A stretch of DNA of 64,000 nucleotides from Blastococcus sp. TBT05-19 (GCF_003319095.1 NZ_QOHI01000007.1:124001-188000); one strand, 5' to 3'. Counted from the stretch's first letter, positions 18,875-28,479 are shown. Made by a program: numbers and translations. Notes: generated from the letters alone by a model not told the origin.

Positions 18875-19696
18875 GTGACTGCCACCGCCCGCCGCGAGCT
18901 GGCCGAGTTCCTCGGCTCCCGGCGTCGTTCGGTCACCCCGGCCGCGGTGGGGCTCCCCGCCGGTGCCAACCGGCGCACCCCCGGGCTGCGCCGCGAGGAG
19001 GTCGCGCTGCTCGCCGGGGTGAGCCACACCTGGTACACGTGGCTCGAGCAGGGCCGCGACATCCGGCCCTCCCGGCAGGTGATGGACGCCCTGGCCCGCA
19101 CGCTGCGGCTGTCGCCGGCCGAGCACGAGTACCTGCTGCGCCTCGCCGGCCACGGCGGGGTGCCGGCGGCCCGCTCGGTCGACGGGGTGCCCGCGCACCT
19201 GCAGCGGCTGATGGACGCGCTCAGCCCCTCCCCCGTCTACGCCATCACCTCCAGCTGGTCGATCATCGGCTGGAACCGGGCCTACGAGCGCCTCTACCCG
19301 GGGGTCGCCGCGATGGCGGCCGACGACCGGAACCTGCTGTGGGCCGTCTTCACCGACCCGGCCGTGCGGGACCTGCTCGGCGACTGGGACGCCGACAGCC
19401 GGAGCTTCCTCGCCCAGTTCCGGGCGGAGGTCGGCCCGCGCCTGGCCGACCCGGAGGTCGTCGACCTGGTGGCCCGGCTGCAGGCGGCCAGCCCCGCCTT
19501 CCGGGAGGGCTGGGCGAGCCACGACGTCGACCGGTTCACCTCGACCGAGCGGCGCTTCGAGCACCCCGTCGTCGGCACCCTGGTCCTGGAGCACCACCAG
19601 CTCACCCCGGCCGACGCCCCGGGGATCCAGCTGGTCGTCTACACCGCCGTCGACGGCACCGGCACCGCCGCGAAGCTGACGCGGCTGGCCGGCTGA
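18875..19696 (+). CDS. MmyB-like XRE-family transcriptional regulator
   Basis: A 273-residue DNA-binding protein. The N-terminal helix-turn-helix (about residues 8-82) contains [20 protein letters not shown] followed by [14 protein letters not shown], the signature of this actinobacterial XRE group; the C-terminal MmyB-like ligand-binding domain contains [18 protein letters not shown] and ends with [22 protein letters not shown]. In this family the C-terminal domain may bind a lipid-like ligand. GTG at 18875 has GAGGAG five bases upstream. A near-perfect inverted repeat lies just before it. Homologues usually control a neighbouring oxidoreductase; here the neighbours are ilvD (divergent) and a PH-domain gene, so the regulon is unclear. 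Confidence 0.9.
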   Translation: MTATARRELAEFLGSRRRSVTPAAVGLPAGANRRTPGLRREEVALLAGVSHTWYTWLEQGRDIRPSRQVMDALARTLRLSPAEHEYLLRLAGHGGVPAARSVDGVPAHLQRLMDALSPSPVYAITSSWSIIGWNRAYERLYPGVAAMAADDRNLLWAVFTDPAVRDLLGDWDADSRSFLAQFRAEVGPRLADPEVVDLVARLQAASPAFREGWASHDVDRFTSTERRFEHPVVGTLVLEHHQLTPADAPGIQLVVYTAVDGTGTAAKLTRLAG

Positions 19697-19719
19697 GCGG
19701 CCTGGGAGGATCGGTCGTC

Positions 19720-20091
19720 GTGGACGCCCCCGCCCGACTGCGGATGAACCGCACCGCTCTGGTGCCCGTCGCGCTGCTGGCGCTGTGCGTCGTCCCGCTG
19801 GCCTTCGCCGCCCCGTGGCTGCCGGTGCTGCTGCTGATCCCGGTGGGGGTCGCGCTGTGGGTCCTGCGCACCGGGCTCGACATCGACGACGAGGGGCTGA
19901 CCGTGCAGGCGCTGCTCGGCCGGCGGCGGGTGCCGTGGACCGACGTCGCCGGGATCCGGGTCGCCGAGCGCGGGAGCCTCTGGCTGGTCACGACGGCGGG
20001 CACCGAGCTGCGGCTGCCCGTGGTGCGGGCCCGGGACCTGCCCCGGCTCGCCGACTTCTCCGGCGGCCGGATCCGGCTGTCGGCTCAGTAG
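19720..20091 (+). CDS. PH-domain membrane protein, CFP-6-like
   Basis: A 123-residue protein with two hydrophobic segments (residues ~12-47: [19 protein letters not shown] and [17 protein letters not shown]) followed by a small bacterial PH-like domain with the [20 protein letters not shown] strand pattern. Closest known plan is the mycobacterial low-molecular-weight antigen CFP-6, which I recall also lies near ilvB; the function is unknown. GTG at 19720 has GGGAGGA nine bases upstream; it lies 23 bases after the regulator stop, so they may be co-transcribed. Its stop overlaps the convergent dehydrogenase by seven bases. Confidence 0.8.
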   Translation: MDAPARLRMNRTALVPVALLALCVVPLAFAAPWLPVLLLIPVGVALWVLRTGLDIDDEGLTVQALLGRRRVPWTDVAGIRVAERGSLWLVTTAGTELRLPVVRARDLPRLADFSGGRIRLSAQ

Positions 20092-21032
20092 TCCGCGACG
20101 ACGTTCTCCAGCGGCCGGCCCTCGAGGACTCGGGCGAGCTGGTCGACGACCGCCGCGGCGGCCCGGTCCCCGGTCGCCGGCACGGCACCGCCGACGTGCG
20201 GGGTGAGCAGCAGCCCCGGCACCGACCACAGCGGGTGCCCCTCCGGCAGGGGCTCGGGGTCGGTGACGTCGAGCGCGGCCCGCAGCCGGCCGGACGCGAG
20301 CTCCGCGACCAGGGCGTCGGTGTCGACCACCACGCCCCGGGCCGCGTTGACCAGCAGCGCGCCGTCCTGCATGGCGCCGAGGAAGCCGGCGTCGACCATG
20401 CCCCGGGTCTCATCGGTCACCGGGACGATCAGGATCACGACGTCGGCGTCGGGGAGCAGCTCGGGCAGCTCCGCGGTCGACCGGACGCCGTCGCGGGCGG
20501 TGCGGGCGACGTAGGTGAGCTGCACGTCGAAGCCCGCCAGCATCCGCCCGATCGCCCGGCCGATGTCGCCCGCGCCGACGACCAGGACCCGCGCGCCGAC
20601 CAGGGACCGGTGGGTGCCGAACGACCAGCGGCCCGCGACCTGCTCCCGCACGAAGAAGGGCAGCCCGCGCTGCGCGGCGAGGGCGGCGGCCACCGCCCAC
20701 TCCGCCGTCGACGGCGTGTGCGCGCCGCGGGCGTTGCAGAGGTGGACGCCCTCGGGGAGCCGGCCGGCGTAGGACTCCGCGCCGGCGGTGAGCAGCTGCA
20801 CGAGGCCCAGCCGGGGCAGCGCGCGGAAGAAGTCCTCGCCGGGCAGCGGAGCACCCCCACCACGCGGGATCCACACGCGGGCCAGCGCCGCGTCGCCGGT
20901 CGGCGGGCCGTCGGCGGCGTCGACGCGGTGGGCGCGCACCCGAGGGGACAGCGCCTCCACGGCCGTCCCGATCGCGCGGGAGGGCACGAGGACGTGCAGG
21001 GGCTCGTCGGGTTCCAGGTGAAGGTGCGCCAC
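20085..21032 (-). CDS. D-2-hydroxyacid dehydrogenase family protein
   Basis: A 315-residue NAD(P)-dependent oxidoreductase. Rossmann motif VLVVGAGDIGRAIGRMLAGF at about residue 145; catalytic residues in VNAARGVVVDTDAL (Arg), ALDVTDPEPLPEGHPLW (Glu) and LLLTPHVGGAVPA (His). The fold matches SerA/glyoxylate reductase relatives but lacks the ASB and ACT domains of SerA; its substrate, probably an alpha-keto acid, is unknown. GTG at 21030-21032 is chosen because TAGAGT ends six bases upstream. It is divergent from the PQQ-dehydrogenase-like lipoprotein gene with 48 bases between starts. Confidence 0.88.
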   Translation of the reverse strand: MAHLHLEPDEPLHVLVPSRAIGTAVEALSPRVRAHRVDAADGPPTGDAALARVWIPRGGGAPLPGEDFFRALPRLGLVQLLTAGAESYAGRLPEGVHLCNARGAHTPSTAEWAVAAALAAQRGLPFFVREQVAGRWSFGTHRSLVGARVLVVGAGDIGRAIGRMLAGFDVQLTYVARTARDGVRSTAELPELLPDADVVILIVPVTDETRGMVDAGFLGAMQDGALLVNAARGVVVDTDALVAELASGRLRAALDVTDPEPLPEGHPLWSVPGLLLTPHVGGAVPATGDRAAAAVVDQLARVLEGRPLENVVADY

Positions 21033-21044
21033 GCCCGGACTCTA
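21033..21044 (-). promoter_or_regulatory. Leaderless promoter -10 of the D-2-hydroxyacid dehydrogenase
   Basis: TAGAGT (21039-21044, minus strand), six bases, GTG. Confidence 0.5.
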
Positions 21045-21067
21045 GGCGGCGTCCCTCCGCGCGCACG

Positions 21068-21080
21068 TACTGTGATCCGG
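21068..21080 (+). promoter_or_regulatory. Leaderless promoter -10 of the sugar-dehydrogenase-like lipoprotein gene
   Basis: TACTGT (21068-21073), seven bases, GTG at 21081. This decides the start over an in-frame GTG at 21072, which lies inside the hexamer. Confidence 0.5.
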
Positions 21081-22214
21081 GTGGGACGACGGTCGCGGAC
21101 GCGGACGGCACGGCTGGTCGCCGTGGTCCTCGGGATCGCGCTGCTGACCGGCTGCGGCGACGACGGGTACGAGCCTGCCGGGCCCTTCCGGCCGCTGCCC
21201 GAGGGCGCCCCGCCGGAGGTCGGCCGGCCGCCGGAGACGGTGCCGCCGGGCGGGCCGGCGCAGCCCGGCGCCGGCGAGGAGGGTGGCGACCCCAACGTGG
21301 TCGCCTCCGGCCTCGCCGTTCCCACCGGCCTGGTCCTGCTCCCCGACGGCTCGGCGATCGTGGGCGAGCGCGAGACCGGGCGGCTGCTGCAGGTCTTCCC
21401 CGACCGCTCCCCGGCCAAGGAGCTCATGACCGTGCCGGGAATCGACACCGCCGGCGACGGCGGCCTGCTCGGCCTGGCCCTCTCCCCCACGTTCCCCGAG
21501 GACGGCCTGCTGTTCGCCTACGTCTCGACGGCGACGGACAACCGGGTGGTGCGGTTCCCGATCGGCGGCACCCCGAACCCGGTGCTGACCGGCATCCCGC
21601 GCGGCGAGGTGGGCAACGGCGGCGGCCTGATGACCGGCCTCGACGGCAACCTGTACGTCGGCACCGGGGACGCCGGGAACCCCGCGCTGGCGGCGGACCC
21701 GAACTCGCTCGCGGGCAAGGTGCTCCGGATCGACGTCTTCGGTCGGCCGGTCGGCGGCCCCTCGCCGGTGTTCAGCCGAGGGCACCGCGACGTCACCGGG
21801 CTGTGCCAGGACGAGGAGCGCACGTACGCGACCGACGAGTCGCGGGAGGGCCCCGACGAGCTCGACGTCGTCGTCGAGCAGGGCGACGCCGCGGCGCCGC
21901 CGCTGGCGACGGTCCTCCCGGAGGAGGGCGGGCTCGGTGGCTGCGCCGCCGGCTTCGGCACGGTCTTCCTCGGCGCGCTCGACGGGCAGCGCGTGCACGT
22001 CCTCACCCTCGACGACGAGGGCGACCCCGTGGACGACGCGACCGACGAGGTGCTCGGCGGCCGCTACGGCCGGCTGCGCACCGTCGTCCTGGACGCCGAG
22101 GGTGCGCTGTGGGTGACGACGTCGAACCGCGACGGCGTCGGTCAGCCGGCGGAGGACGACGACAAGGTCCTGCGCATCCGCCCGCCCGGCGGCCAGCCGA
22201 ACTCGCCGCTGTGA
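21081..22214 (+). CDS. PQQ-dependent sugar dehydrogenase-like lipoprotein
   Basis: A 377-residue predicted lipoprotein: basic N-terminus, hydrophobic stretch and lipobox LLTGC near residue 23, then a Pro/Gly-rich linker and a six-bladed glucose/sorbosone dehydrogenase-type beta-propeller. Family markers are NVVASGLAVPTGLVLLPDG, GLLGLALSPTFPEDGLLFAYV, NLYVGTGDAG and LAGKVLRIDVFGRP. Soluble aldose dehydrogenases of this type use PQQ; in GTG-rich actinobacteria the cofactor is often untested. Blade residues normally holding Ca and PQQ (such as the catalytic His) are not clearly recognisable: the position usually reading xxHxxG has GNGGGLMTG instead, so oxidase activity is uncertain. It acts outside the membrane. 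Confidence 0.82.
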   Translation: MGRRSRTRTARLVAVVLGIALLTGCGDDGYEPAGPFRPLPEGAPPEVGRPPETVPPGGPAQPGAGEEGGDPNVVASGLAVPTGLVLLPDGSAIVGERETGRLLQVFPDRSPAKELMTVPGIDTAGDGGLLGLALSPTFPEDGLLFAYVSTATDNRVVRFPIGGTPNPVLTGIPRGEVGNGGGLMTGLDGNLYVGTGDAGNPALAADPNSLAGKVLRIDVFGRPVGGPSPVFSRGHRDVTGLCQDEERTYATDESREGPDELDVVVEQGDAAAPPLATVLPEEGGLGGCAAGFGTVFLGALDGQRVHVLTLDDEGDPVDDATDEVLGGRYGRLRTVVLDAEGALWVTTSNRDGVGQPAEDDDKVLRIRPPGGQPNSPL

Positions 22215-22281
22215 CACTGCGATCCTCCGGATCGCACCGCGGCCACATGCCGTCCCCAGTCCGCGGAGCCGCTGAGTCCCG

Positions 22282-22311
22282 CCTGCGCGGAACCCTCCGG
22301 GCCCCACTCGG
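22282..22311 (+). repeat. 30-bp dispersed repeat, copy 2
   Basis: Matches 2497-2526 at 29 of 30 positions. Here the left part forms one arm of the terminator stem that follows. Confidence 0.8.
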
Positions 22312-22336
22312 CGTGACGGGGTGCCCGGAGGGTTCC
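22289..22336. terminator. Bidirectional terminator between the lipoprotein gene and gatB
   Basis: A perfect 14-bp stem (22289-22302 with 22323-22336), 20-base loop, lying between convergent stop codons five bases before the gatB stop. No U tract. Confidence 0.65.
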
Positions 22337-22340
22337 GAAC

Positions 22341-23840
22341 TCACTCGCTGACGAGCCGCTCCTCGAGCATGCGCTTCACCGTGCCGGCGTCGGCCTTGCC
22401 GCGGGTGGTCTTCATGACCGCGCCCACGAGCGCGCCGATCGCCTGCACCTTGCCGCCGCGCACCTTGTCCGCGACGTCCGGGTTGCCCTCGATGGCCGCC
22501 TCGACGGCCGCGACCAGCTCGTCGGAGTCGCCCATGACGGCCAGCCCGCGCGACTCGACCACCGCGGCCGGGTCCCCCTCGCCGGCGAGGACGCCGTCCA
22601 GGGCCTGGCGGGCCAGCTGGTCGTTGACCGTGCCGGCCGCGACCAGGCCGATGAGCTCGGCGACCTGCGCCGGGGTCACCGCGAGCTGCGAGAGCTCGGT
22701 GCCGGCGTCGTTGGCCCGGCGGGCCAGCTCGCCGAGCCACCACTTCCGGGCGTCGGCCGGCGAGGCGCCGGCGGCCACCGTGTCGCTGACCAGCTCGACG
22801 GCGCCCGCGTTGACCAGCCAGGCCATCTCGGTGTCCGACAGGCCCCACTCCTCGCGCAGCCGGATCCGGCGGGCGGCCGGCAGCTCGGGCAGCGCCGCCC
22901 GGAGCTCGTCGATCCACTCCTCGTCCGGCGCGATCGGCACCAGGTCGGGCTCGGGGAAGTACCGGTAGTCGGTCGCCTCCTCCTTGCTCCGCCCGGACGA
23001 CGTGCTGCCGGTGTCCTCGTGGAAGTGCCGGGTCTCCTGGACCACGCGCTCACCGGCGTCGAGGACGGCGGCCTGCCGGCGCATCTCGAAGCGCACCGAC
23101 CGCTCCACCGACCGCAGCGAGTTCACGTTCTTGGTCTCGGTGCGGGTGCCCCACTCGAGGCTGCCGATGGGCGCCAGCGAGGTGTTCACGTCCGACCGCA
23201 GGTTGCCCTGCTCCATCCGCACCTCGGAGACGCCCAGGGCGAGCAGGATCTCCCGCAGCTCGGTGACGTAGGCGCGGGCGACCTCGGGCGCCTTGGCACC
23301 GGCGCCGGGGATCGGCCGGGTGACGATCTCGACGAGCGGGATCCCGGCGCGGTTGTAGTCGACCAGCGAGTGGTCGGCGCCGTGGATGCGACCGGTGGCA
23401 CCACCGACGTGGAGGTTCTTGCCGGTGTCCTCCTCGATGTGGACCCGCTCGATCTCCACCCGGTAGGTCTCGCCGTCGAGCTCGACGTCCAGGTGCCCGG
23501 CGGTGCACAGCGGCTCGTCGTACTGGCTGGTCTGGAAGCCCTTGGGGATGTCCGGGTAGAAGTAGTTCTTCCGCGCGAACCGGGACCAGGAGGCGATCCG
23601 GCAGCCCAGCGCGAGGCCGATGCGGATCGTGGACTCGATGGCGTCGGCGTTGACCACCGGCAGCGAGCCCGGCAGACCGAGGCAGACCGGGCAGGTCTGG
23701 GTGTTGGGCTCCGCGCCGAACGTGGTCGAGCAGCCGCAGAACATCTTCGACGCGGTGCCCAGCTCGACGTGGGTCTCCAGGCCGATGACCGGCTCGTAGC
23801 GGGTCAGGACCTCGTCGAAGTCGACCAGGGTGTCGCTCAT
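22341..23840 (-). CDS. gatB: Aspartyl/glutamyl-tRNA(Asn/Gln) amidotransferase subunit B
   Basis: A 499-residue subunit that binds and phosphorylates mischarged Glu-tRNA-Gln or Asp-tRNA-Asn for amidation. N-terminal cradle domain opens [21 protein letters not shown]; zinc-type cysteines are in CGCS and [24 protein letters not shown] and [14 protein letters not shown] are signatures; the C-terminal YqeY-like tRNA-binding domain ends [15 protein letters not shown] at 23838-23840 overlaps the gatA TGA as ATGA. It is last in gatC-gatA-gatB. The gene set implies that glutaminyl- or asparaginyl-tRNA is formed indirectly. Confidence 0.97.
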   Translation of the reverse strand: MSDTLVDFDEVLTRYEPVIGLETHVELGTASKMFCGCSTTFGAEPNTQTCPVCLGLPGSLPVVNADAIESTIRIGLALGCRIASWSRFARKNYFYPDIPKGFQTSQYDEPLCTAGHLDVELDGETYRVEIERVHIEEDTGKNLHVGGATGRIHGADHSLVDYNRAGIPLVEIVTRPIPGAGAKAPEVARAYVTELREILLALGVSEVRMEQGNLRSDVNTSLAPIGSLEWGTRTETKNVNSLRSVERSVRFEMRRQAAVLDAGERVVQETRHFHEDTGSTSSGRSKEEATDYRYFPEPDLVPIAPDEEWIDELRAALPELPAARRIRLREEWGLSDTEMAWLVNAGAVELVSDTVAAGASPADARKWWLGELARRANDAGTELSQLAVTPAQVAELIGLVAAGTVNDQLARQALDGVLAGEGDPAAVVESRGLAVMGDSDELVAAVEAAIEGNPDVADKVRGGKVQAIGALVGAVMKTTRGKADAGTVKRMLEERLVSE

Positions 23841-25360
23841 GAGGGGCTGTTCTCCTTCGGGGCGATCCCGGCCAGCAGGACGTGCCCGCGGGCAGCGTCC
23901 TGGGCGGCCTCGAGCGCGGCGGCGACGCGGTAGCAGCGGTCGTCGGCCAGGGCCGGCGCCATGATCTGGAAGCCGACCGGCAGGCCGTCGGACAGGCCGC
24001 AGGGCACCGAGATGGCCGGCACGCCCGCGAGGCTGGCCGGCAGCGTGCAGAGGTCGGCGGCGTACATCGCGACGGGGTCGTCGACGCGGTCGCCGATGTT
24101 CCAGGCCACGGTCGGGCTGGTCGGGCTGACCAGCACGTCGACCTCGTCCCAGGCGGTGGTGAAGTCCCGGGTGATCAGCGTGCGGACCTTCTGCGCCTGG
24201 CCGTAGTAGGCCTCGTAGTAGCCGCTCGACAGCGCGTAGGTGCCGAGGATGATCCGGCGCTTCACCTCGGGGCCGAAGCCCTGCTCGCGGGTCAGCGCCA
24301 TGACCTCGTCGAGGTCGCGGCTGCCGTCTTCGCCGACCCGGAGGCCGAACCTGACGCCGTCGAAGCGGGCCAGGTTGGACGACGCCTCGCTCGGCGCGAT
24401 CAGGTAGTACGCGGGCAGCGCCAGGTCGAAGGCCGGGCAGGAGACCTGCCGGACCTCGGCGCCCATGCTCTCCAGCAGCGCCACAGCCTCGGCCACCCGC
24501 GCCAGCACGCCGGGGTCGTAGCCCTCGCTGTGCCCGTCGCCGCCGAGCTCGGTGACGACGCCGACCTTCAGCCCGGACAGGTCGCCCTCGGCACCGCGGC
24601 GGGCGCACTCGGCCAGCACCGGGACCGGTGAGTCGATGCTCGTGGAGTCCAGCGGGTCGTGGCCGGCGATCGCCTCGTGCAGCAGGGCGGCGTCGAGGAC
24701 CGTGCGGGTCATCGGACCGGCCTGGTCGAGGCTGGAGGAGAACGCGATCAGCCCGTAGCGGGAGACCGAGCCGTAGGTGGGCTTGTGGCCCACCAGTCCG
24801 GTGACGGCGGCCGGCTGGCGGATCGAGCCGCCGGTGTCGGTGCCGATCGCCCACGGGGCCAGCCCGGCGGCGACCGCGGCCGAGGAGCCACCCGAGGAAC
24901 CGCCGGGGATCCGGTCGGTGTCCCACGGGTTGCGGGTGACCTTGTAGGCGGAGTTCTCGGTGGAGGAGCCCATCGCGAACTCGTCCATGTTGGTCTTGCC
25001 CAGCAGGACCGTGCCGGCGGCCTTGAGGCGAGCGGCGAGGGTCGCGTCGTACGGCGGGCGCCAGCCCTCGAGGATCTTCGACCCGCTGGTGGTGGGCACC
25101 CCCTCGGTGACGACGACGTCCTTGAGCGCCAGCGGGACGCCGGCCAGCGGGCCGAGCTCCGCGCCCTTGGCGCGGGCGGCGTCGATGTCCTCGGCGGCCT
25201 TCAGGGCGGCGTCGGCGTCGACGTGCAGGTAGGCGCCGATCGTGTCGTCGTCCGCGGCGATGCGGTCCAGGTAGGCGCGGGTGACCTCGACGGAGCTGAG
25301 CTCACCGGCCTGGAGCGCGGTGCTGAGATCGGCGGCGCTGCTGTTCGTCACGTCGGTCAT
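23837..25360 (-). CDS. gatA: Aspartyl/glutamyl-tRNA(Asn/Gln) amidotransferase subunit A
   Basis: A 507-residue amidase-signature subunit that hydrolyses glutamine and passes ammonia to GatB. The Ser-cisSer-Lys triad is visible: Lys in [11 protein letters not shown], and the serines in [14 protein letters not shown] and [15 protein letters not shown]. Normal length. ATG at 25358-25360 overlaps the TGA of gatC (ATGA), and its own TGA overlaps the gatB ATG, so all three subunits are translationally coupled, matching their stoichiometric complex. Confidence 0.97.
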   Translation of the reverse strand: MTDVTNSSAADLSTALQAGELSSVEVTRAYLDRIAADDDTIGAYLHVDADAALKAAEDIDAARAKGAELGPLAGVPLALKDVVVTEGVPTTSGSKILEGWRPPYDATLAARLKAAGTVLLGKTNMDEFAMGSSTENSAYKVTRNPWDTDRIPGGSSGGSSAAVAAGLAPWAIGTDTGGSIRQPAAVTGLVGHKPTYGSVSRYGLIAFSSSLDQAGPMTRTVLDAALLHEAIAGHDPLDSTSIDSPVPVLAECARRGAEGDLSGLKVGVVTELGGDGHSEGYDPGVLARVAEAVALLESMGAEVRQVSCPAFDLALPAYYLIAPSEASSNLARFDGVRFGLRVGEDGSRDLDEVMALTREQGFGPEVKRRIILGTYALSSGYYEAYYGQAQKVRTLITRDFTTAWDEVDVLVSPTSPTVAWNIGDRVDDPVAMYAADLCTLPASLAGVPAISVPCGLSDGLPVGFQIMAPALADDRCYRVAAALEAAQDAARGHVLLAGIAPKENSPS

Positions 25361-25674
25361 GCCTCCTCCCCCAGGATGCGAGGCACGCGGAAGCGGTCGT
25401 CCTCGGCTGCGGGCGCACCCGCGAGGACGACGTCCCGCGGCAGGCTCGGCCGGGCGACGTCGGGCCGCATGACGTTGGTCATCGGCACCGCGTGCGTGGT
25501 GGGCGCGACGTCGGAGACGTCGGCCTTGCCCACCTGGGCGACGGCGTCCAGCACGGCGGCGAGCTGGCCGGCGAAGAGATCCAGCTCCTCGTCGCTCACC
25601 GCCAGCCGGGACAGGTGCGCCAGGTGCGCCACCTCGTCGCGGGTCAGTTGGCCCTTCGGGGAGGGGGTGCTCAT
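25357..25674 (-). CDS. gatC: Aspartyl/glutamyl-tRNA(Asn/Gln) amidotransferase subunit C
   Basis: A 105-residue subunit that wraps between GatA and GatB and stabilises them. Family features: [20 protein letters not shown] near the start, and the C-terminal [20 protein letters not shown]. An upstream in-frame start at 25692 would add MEFHRS; the ATG at 25672-25674 is preferred because the family usually begins just before the LTRDEV helix. It heads gatC-gatA-gatB. TACAGT about 66 bases upstream (25741-25746, minus strand) could be the -10. Confidence 0.93.
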   Translation of the reverse strand: MSTPSPKGQLTRDEVAHLAHLSRLAVSDEELDLFAGQLAAVLDAVAQVGKADVSDVAPTTHAVPMTNVMRPDVARPSLPRDVVLAGAPAAEDDRFRVPRILGEEA

Positions 25675-25740
25675 GCTGCGGTGGAACTCCACTTCGGCGA
25701 TGCCCGGCGGCCCGCTCTCGGCCCGGGACGTGACCGGGTC

Positions 25741-25746
25741 ACTGTA
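25741..25746 (-). promoter_or_regulatory. Possible -10 of gatCAB
   Basis: TACAGT on the minus strand, about 67 bases before the gatC ATG, next to GTGAC-CGG-GTCAC, a small inverted repeat. No convincing -35. Confidence 0.3.
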
Positions 25747-25844
25747 CGTGGGGCCCTCGGCGTCCTGACCAGCGTGAGAAGCTGCCCCCGAACGCGATCG
25801 ACGGAGATCGGCCCCCGCCCGGCGAGCACTCCCCCGGAGGAACC

Positions 25845-26519
25845 GTGTCCTATCTCCTGCGTCTCGTGGTGCCCGACCGTCCCGGTGTGCTGGGCGCGGT
25901 GGCCACCGCGCTGGGAACCGCCGGCATCGACATCGTCTCCCTGGACGTGCTCGAGCGCGGCAACGGCATCGCCGTGGACGACGTCGTCGTGGACCTGCCC
26001 GGCGACCGGCTGCCCGACAGCCTGATCACCGTGGTGCAGGCGGTCGAGGGCGTCCAGGTGGAGTCGCTGCGCCCCTTCGCCGGGCCGCTGGACACCCACC
26101 GAGAGCTCGACCTGCTCGACGCGCTGTCCCGCGGCGAGCGCACACCGGCGGAGCTGCTCACCGCGGAGCTCCCGCGGGTCTTCCACAGCGGCTGGGCGGT
26201 GATCCTCGACGGCTCGGGCCACGCGAGGCCCCTCGCGCCCGAGTGCGTGGTGGCGGCCTCCGAGGCGGCGCCGGCCTTCGTCGGGCTGACGCTGCCGTGG
26301 CTGCCGCTCTCCGGCCCCCGGCTGCTGCCCAGCGACGGGGCGTGGCTGCCGGAGCGCTGGCAGGAGATGGCCATCGAGATGATGGCCGTGCCCTTCGGCA
26401 CCGCTCACGCGGTCGTGCTCGGGCGCTCGGGCGGGCCGGGCTTCCGCCGGTCCGAGCTGCTCCGGCTGGCGCACCTCACCGGCATCGCGACGACGGTGGC
26501 TCAGCTCCCCCCGGCCTGA
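25845..26519 (+). CDS. ACT-domain protein
   Basis: A 224-residue protein with one N-terminal ACT domain (residues 1-75: YLLRLVVPDRPGVLGAVATA, GIDIVSLDVLERG) and a C-terminal half of unknown fold with WAVILDGSGHARPLAPE and the HLTGIATTVAQLPPA ending. ACT domains bind amino acids. An ACT protein divergent from gatC is also found in mycobacteria, as I recall. GTG at 25845 has CGGAGGA four to five bases upstream, which fixes the start. A regulatory rather than catalytic role is likely, but the ligand is unknown. Confidence 0.85.
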   Translation: MSYLLRLVVPDRPGVLGAVATALGTAGIDIVSLDVLERGNGIAVDDVVVDLPGDRLPDSLITVVQAVEGVQVESLRPFAGPLDTHRELDLLDALSRGERTPAELLTAELPRVFHSGWAVILDGSGHARPLAPECVVAASEAAPAFVGLTLPWLPLSGPRLLPSDGAWLPERWQEMAIEMMAVPFGTAHAVVLGRSGGPGFRRSELLRLAHLTGIATTVAQLPPA

Positions 26520-26559
26520 TCGCCCGTCCGTTATCGGCTCCCTGACCTGCTACTTCCGG

Positions 26560-26595
26560 TTGCCACCGTCCGTGTTCGAACGTATGATCGAACAC
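26560..26595 (+). promoter_or_regulatory. Sigma70-type promoter overlapped by a LexA (SOS) box
   Basis: -35 TTGCCA (26560-26565), 17-base spacer, -10 TATGAT (26583-26588), seven bases, ATG at 26596: a near-consensus promoter for a leaderless mRNA. The -10 lies within TCGAAC-GTAT-GATCGA (26576-26591), which matches the mycobacterial SOS consensus TCGAAC-N4-GTTCGA at 11 of 12 fixed positions. LexA binding here would block RNA polymerase directly. Confidence 0.7.
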
Positions 26596-28467
26596 ATGGC
26601 GCCCGGAGCGACGACGGAGACAGCACCCTCTGCTGCCGCTCCCGCGCCCGCCGCGGGGTGGGCGACGGGGCCGCTGCGCGCCGTCCAGGAGGCCGACCGG
26701 GAGATCGCCCACCAGGCCGCGCTCCGCGCCCGGGCGGTGGCCGCGTTCGCCGCGACCCGCCCAGCGTCGGCCGACCGGCAGCCGGGGGAACCCGGAGCCA
26801 TGAGCGCCGAGCGCCGCGCCGCCCGGCCCGACGTCCTCGCCGACGTGAGCGAGTGGGCCGCGCAGGAGCTCGTGGTGGCGCTGTCGCTGTCGGCCCGGGC
26901 GGCCGAGCAGCTGCTCATCCGATCGCTGACGCTGGTGCACCGGCTCCCGCGGACGCTGGCTGCGCTGGAGCGCGGCGAGCTGCACGAGGGGCACCTCTGG
27001 CCGCTGCTCGAGCGGGTCGCGCCGATCGCGGACGTGAAGAAGCGGGCGGCCATCGAGGCCGAGCTGCTCCGGTGGATGTCCGGCCGGGTCACCACCCCCG
27101 CACAGCTCGGCGCGAAGGCCCGCCGGCTCGGTCTCGCCCGCGACGCGCGCGACGAGGCTGCCCGGCTGGCCGCGGCGCTGCGCGAACGAGGCGTCTCGGT
27201 GCGGGCGGACCGCCGCGAGGGCATGGCCGTGCTCGACGCCCTGCTCACGGTGCCCGAGGCGCAGGCGCTGCTCGACGCGCTGGGCCGGTACGCCGACGCC
27301 CTCGACGACCCCGAGGACGGCCGAACCCGCGGTCAGAAGATGGCGGACTGCCTCCTGGACCTCGTGCTGCGGCCGGAGGAGAGCGGACTGCCCGCCGTGC
27401 AGGCCCAGCTGACCGTGGTCGCGGGCGTGCGCACACTGCTGGGCGGCGACGCCCCGGCCGAGATCGGCGGCGAGCCGGTCCCGGCCGAGGTGGTCCGGGC
27501 GCTCGCCCGCGCCCTGGGTCTGCTGCCCGAGCTCGACGACGCCCGACGGTCGACAGCACCGGAGCCGGCGCCCGACGAGGGCCGGCCTGATGCATGGCCC
27601 GATGCGTTGCGGGCAGCCGACGAGCGGTGGTGGGCCGAGGTGGAGGCCCGCGCGCTGCGGGGTGAATGGGGCGGCGAGGACGACCCGCCGGACGACGAGC
27701 TCGAGCGCTGGTGGGCTTCGCAATCCGAACCAGACGCCTCACCACCCGCAGTGGCCGGACCGGGGCCGGCGTCCGAGGAGCCCGACGATCCGGTGCCGCC
27801 CGGGTGGGAGCACACCCAGAACGCGCTGTCGGCGGCGGGCGACGTCCTGCGGGATCTCGACCGGGCCGTCGGGCGTGCCCGGCGGGCGGTGGCCGACGCC
27901 CGGCGCGCCGACCAGGACGACGAGGACACCTGGCAGCAGAGCCCGGCCGGCCGGGTGACCGCCGCGGCGACCGACCTCGACGCGCTGCGGGCCGCTGCCG
28001 CACCGCACCGCGAGGCGCTGGCCGCGCTGCTCGACGCGAGCGCCGGCGGGACGCTGGTCGACCGGCCACGCATCGCGGTGGTCGACGAGCTGAGCGGCGC
28101 GCTGCTCGCGCTGACCGACAGCAGAGAGCTGCGCCGGAAGGCTGCCGACGGCCTCGGTCTGGGCCCACCCGGTGCGAGCAGTGGTTACCGCCCGGGCGCC
28201 GCGCTCGACCGGTTCGTGCGCGTCCGCGACCGGCGGTGCCGCTTCCCCGGCTGCCGGCGCCGGGTGCCGCTCGGCGGCGAGCTCGACCACGACCGCCCGT
28301 GGCCGGACGGCCTGACCAGCGCGGGCAACCTGACCGGCTACTGCACCGGCCACCACCGCGGCAAGCACCAGGCGCCGGGCTGGCGGCACGAGCTGGCGGA
28401 GGACGGCACGCTCACCGTCACGACGCCCACCGGGCTGATCGCGAGCACCAGCCCTCCACCGTTCTGA
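26596..28467 (+). CDS. DUF222 / HNH endonuclease-domain protein (13E12-repeat-like)
   Basis: A 623-residue protein of the abundant actinobacterial DUF222-HNH family. The long DUF222 helical region occupies about residues 20-500, interrupted by an acidic low-complexity insert near residues 320-400; the C-terminal HNH domain has CRFPGCRRRVPLGGELDHDR, then NLTGYCTGHHRGKHQ, with the paired cysteines and histidines of a zinc-supported HNH site. Nuclease activity is assumed, not shown. Upstream in-frame starts exist (TTG 26560, GTG 26572, ATG 26584), but they lie in the promoter; ATG 26596 fits leaderless initiation. Several related M. tuberculosis 13E12 genes are known LexA targets, agreeing with the SOS-like box here. 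Confidence 0.85.
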   Translation: MAPGATTETAPSAAAPAPAAGWATGPLRAVQEADREIAHQAALRARAVAAFAATRPASADRQPGEPGAMSAERRAARPDVLADVSEWAAQELVVALSLSARAAEQLLIRSLTLVHRLPRTLAALERGELHEGHLWPLLERVAPIADVKKRAAIEAELLRWMSGRVTTPAQLGAKARRLGLARDARDEAARLAAALRERGVSVRADRREGMAVLDALLTVPEAQALLDALGRYADALDDPEDGRTRGQKMADCLLDLVLRPEESGLPAVQAQLTVVAGVRTLLGGDAPAEIGGEPVPAEVVRALARALGLLPELDDARRSTAPEPAPDEGRPDAWPDALRAADERWWAEVEARALRGEWGGEDDPPDDELERWWASQSEPDASPPAVAGPGPASEEPDDPVPPGWEHTQNALSAAGDVLRDLDRAVGRARRAVADARRADQDDEDTWQQSPAGRVTAAATDLDALRAAAAPHREALAALLDASAGGTLVDRPRIAVVDELSGALLALTDSRELRRKAADGLGLGPPGASSGYRPGAALDRFVRVRDRRCRFPGCRRRVPLGGELDHDRPWPDGLTSAGNLTGYCTGHHRGKHQAPGWRHELAEDGTLTVTTPTGLIASTSPPPF

Positions 28468-28479
28468 CGCGAACGGCGC

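Noticed and set aside
22215-22340. Small RNA gene between the lipoprotein gene and gatB
   Set aside because: The hairpin and repeat are explained as a bidirectional terminator; no promoter pointing into the gap is visible.
26596-28467. DUF222/HNH gene as part of an insertion sequence or intein
   Set aside because: No terminal inverted repeats, target-site duplications, transposase or splicing motifs flank or interrupt it. It is treated as a stand-alone gene.
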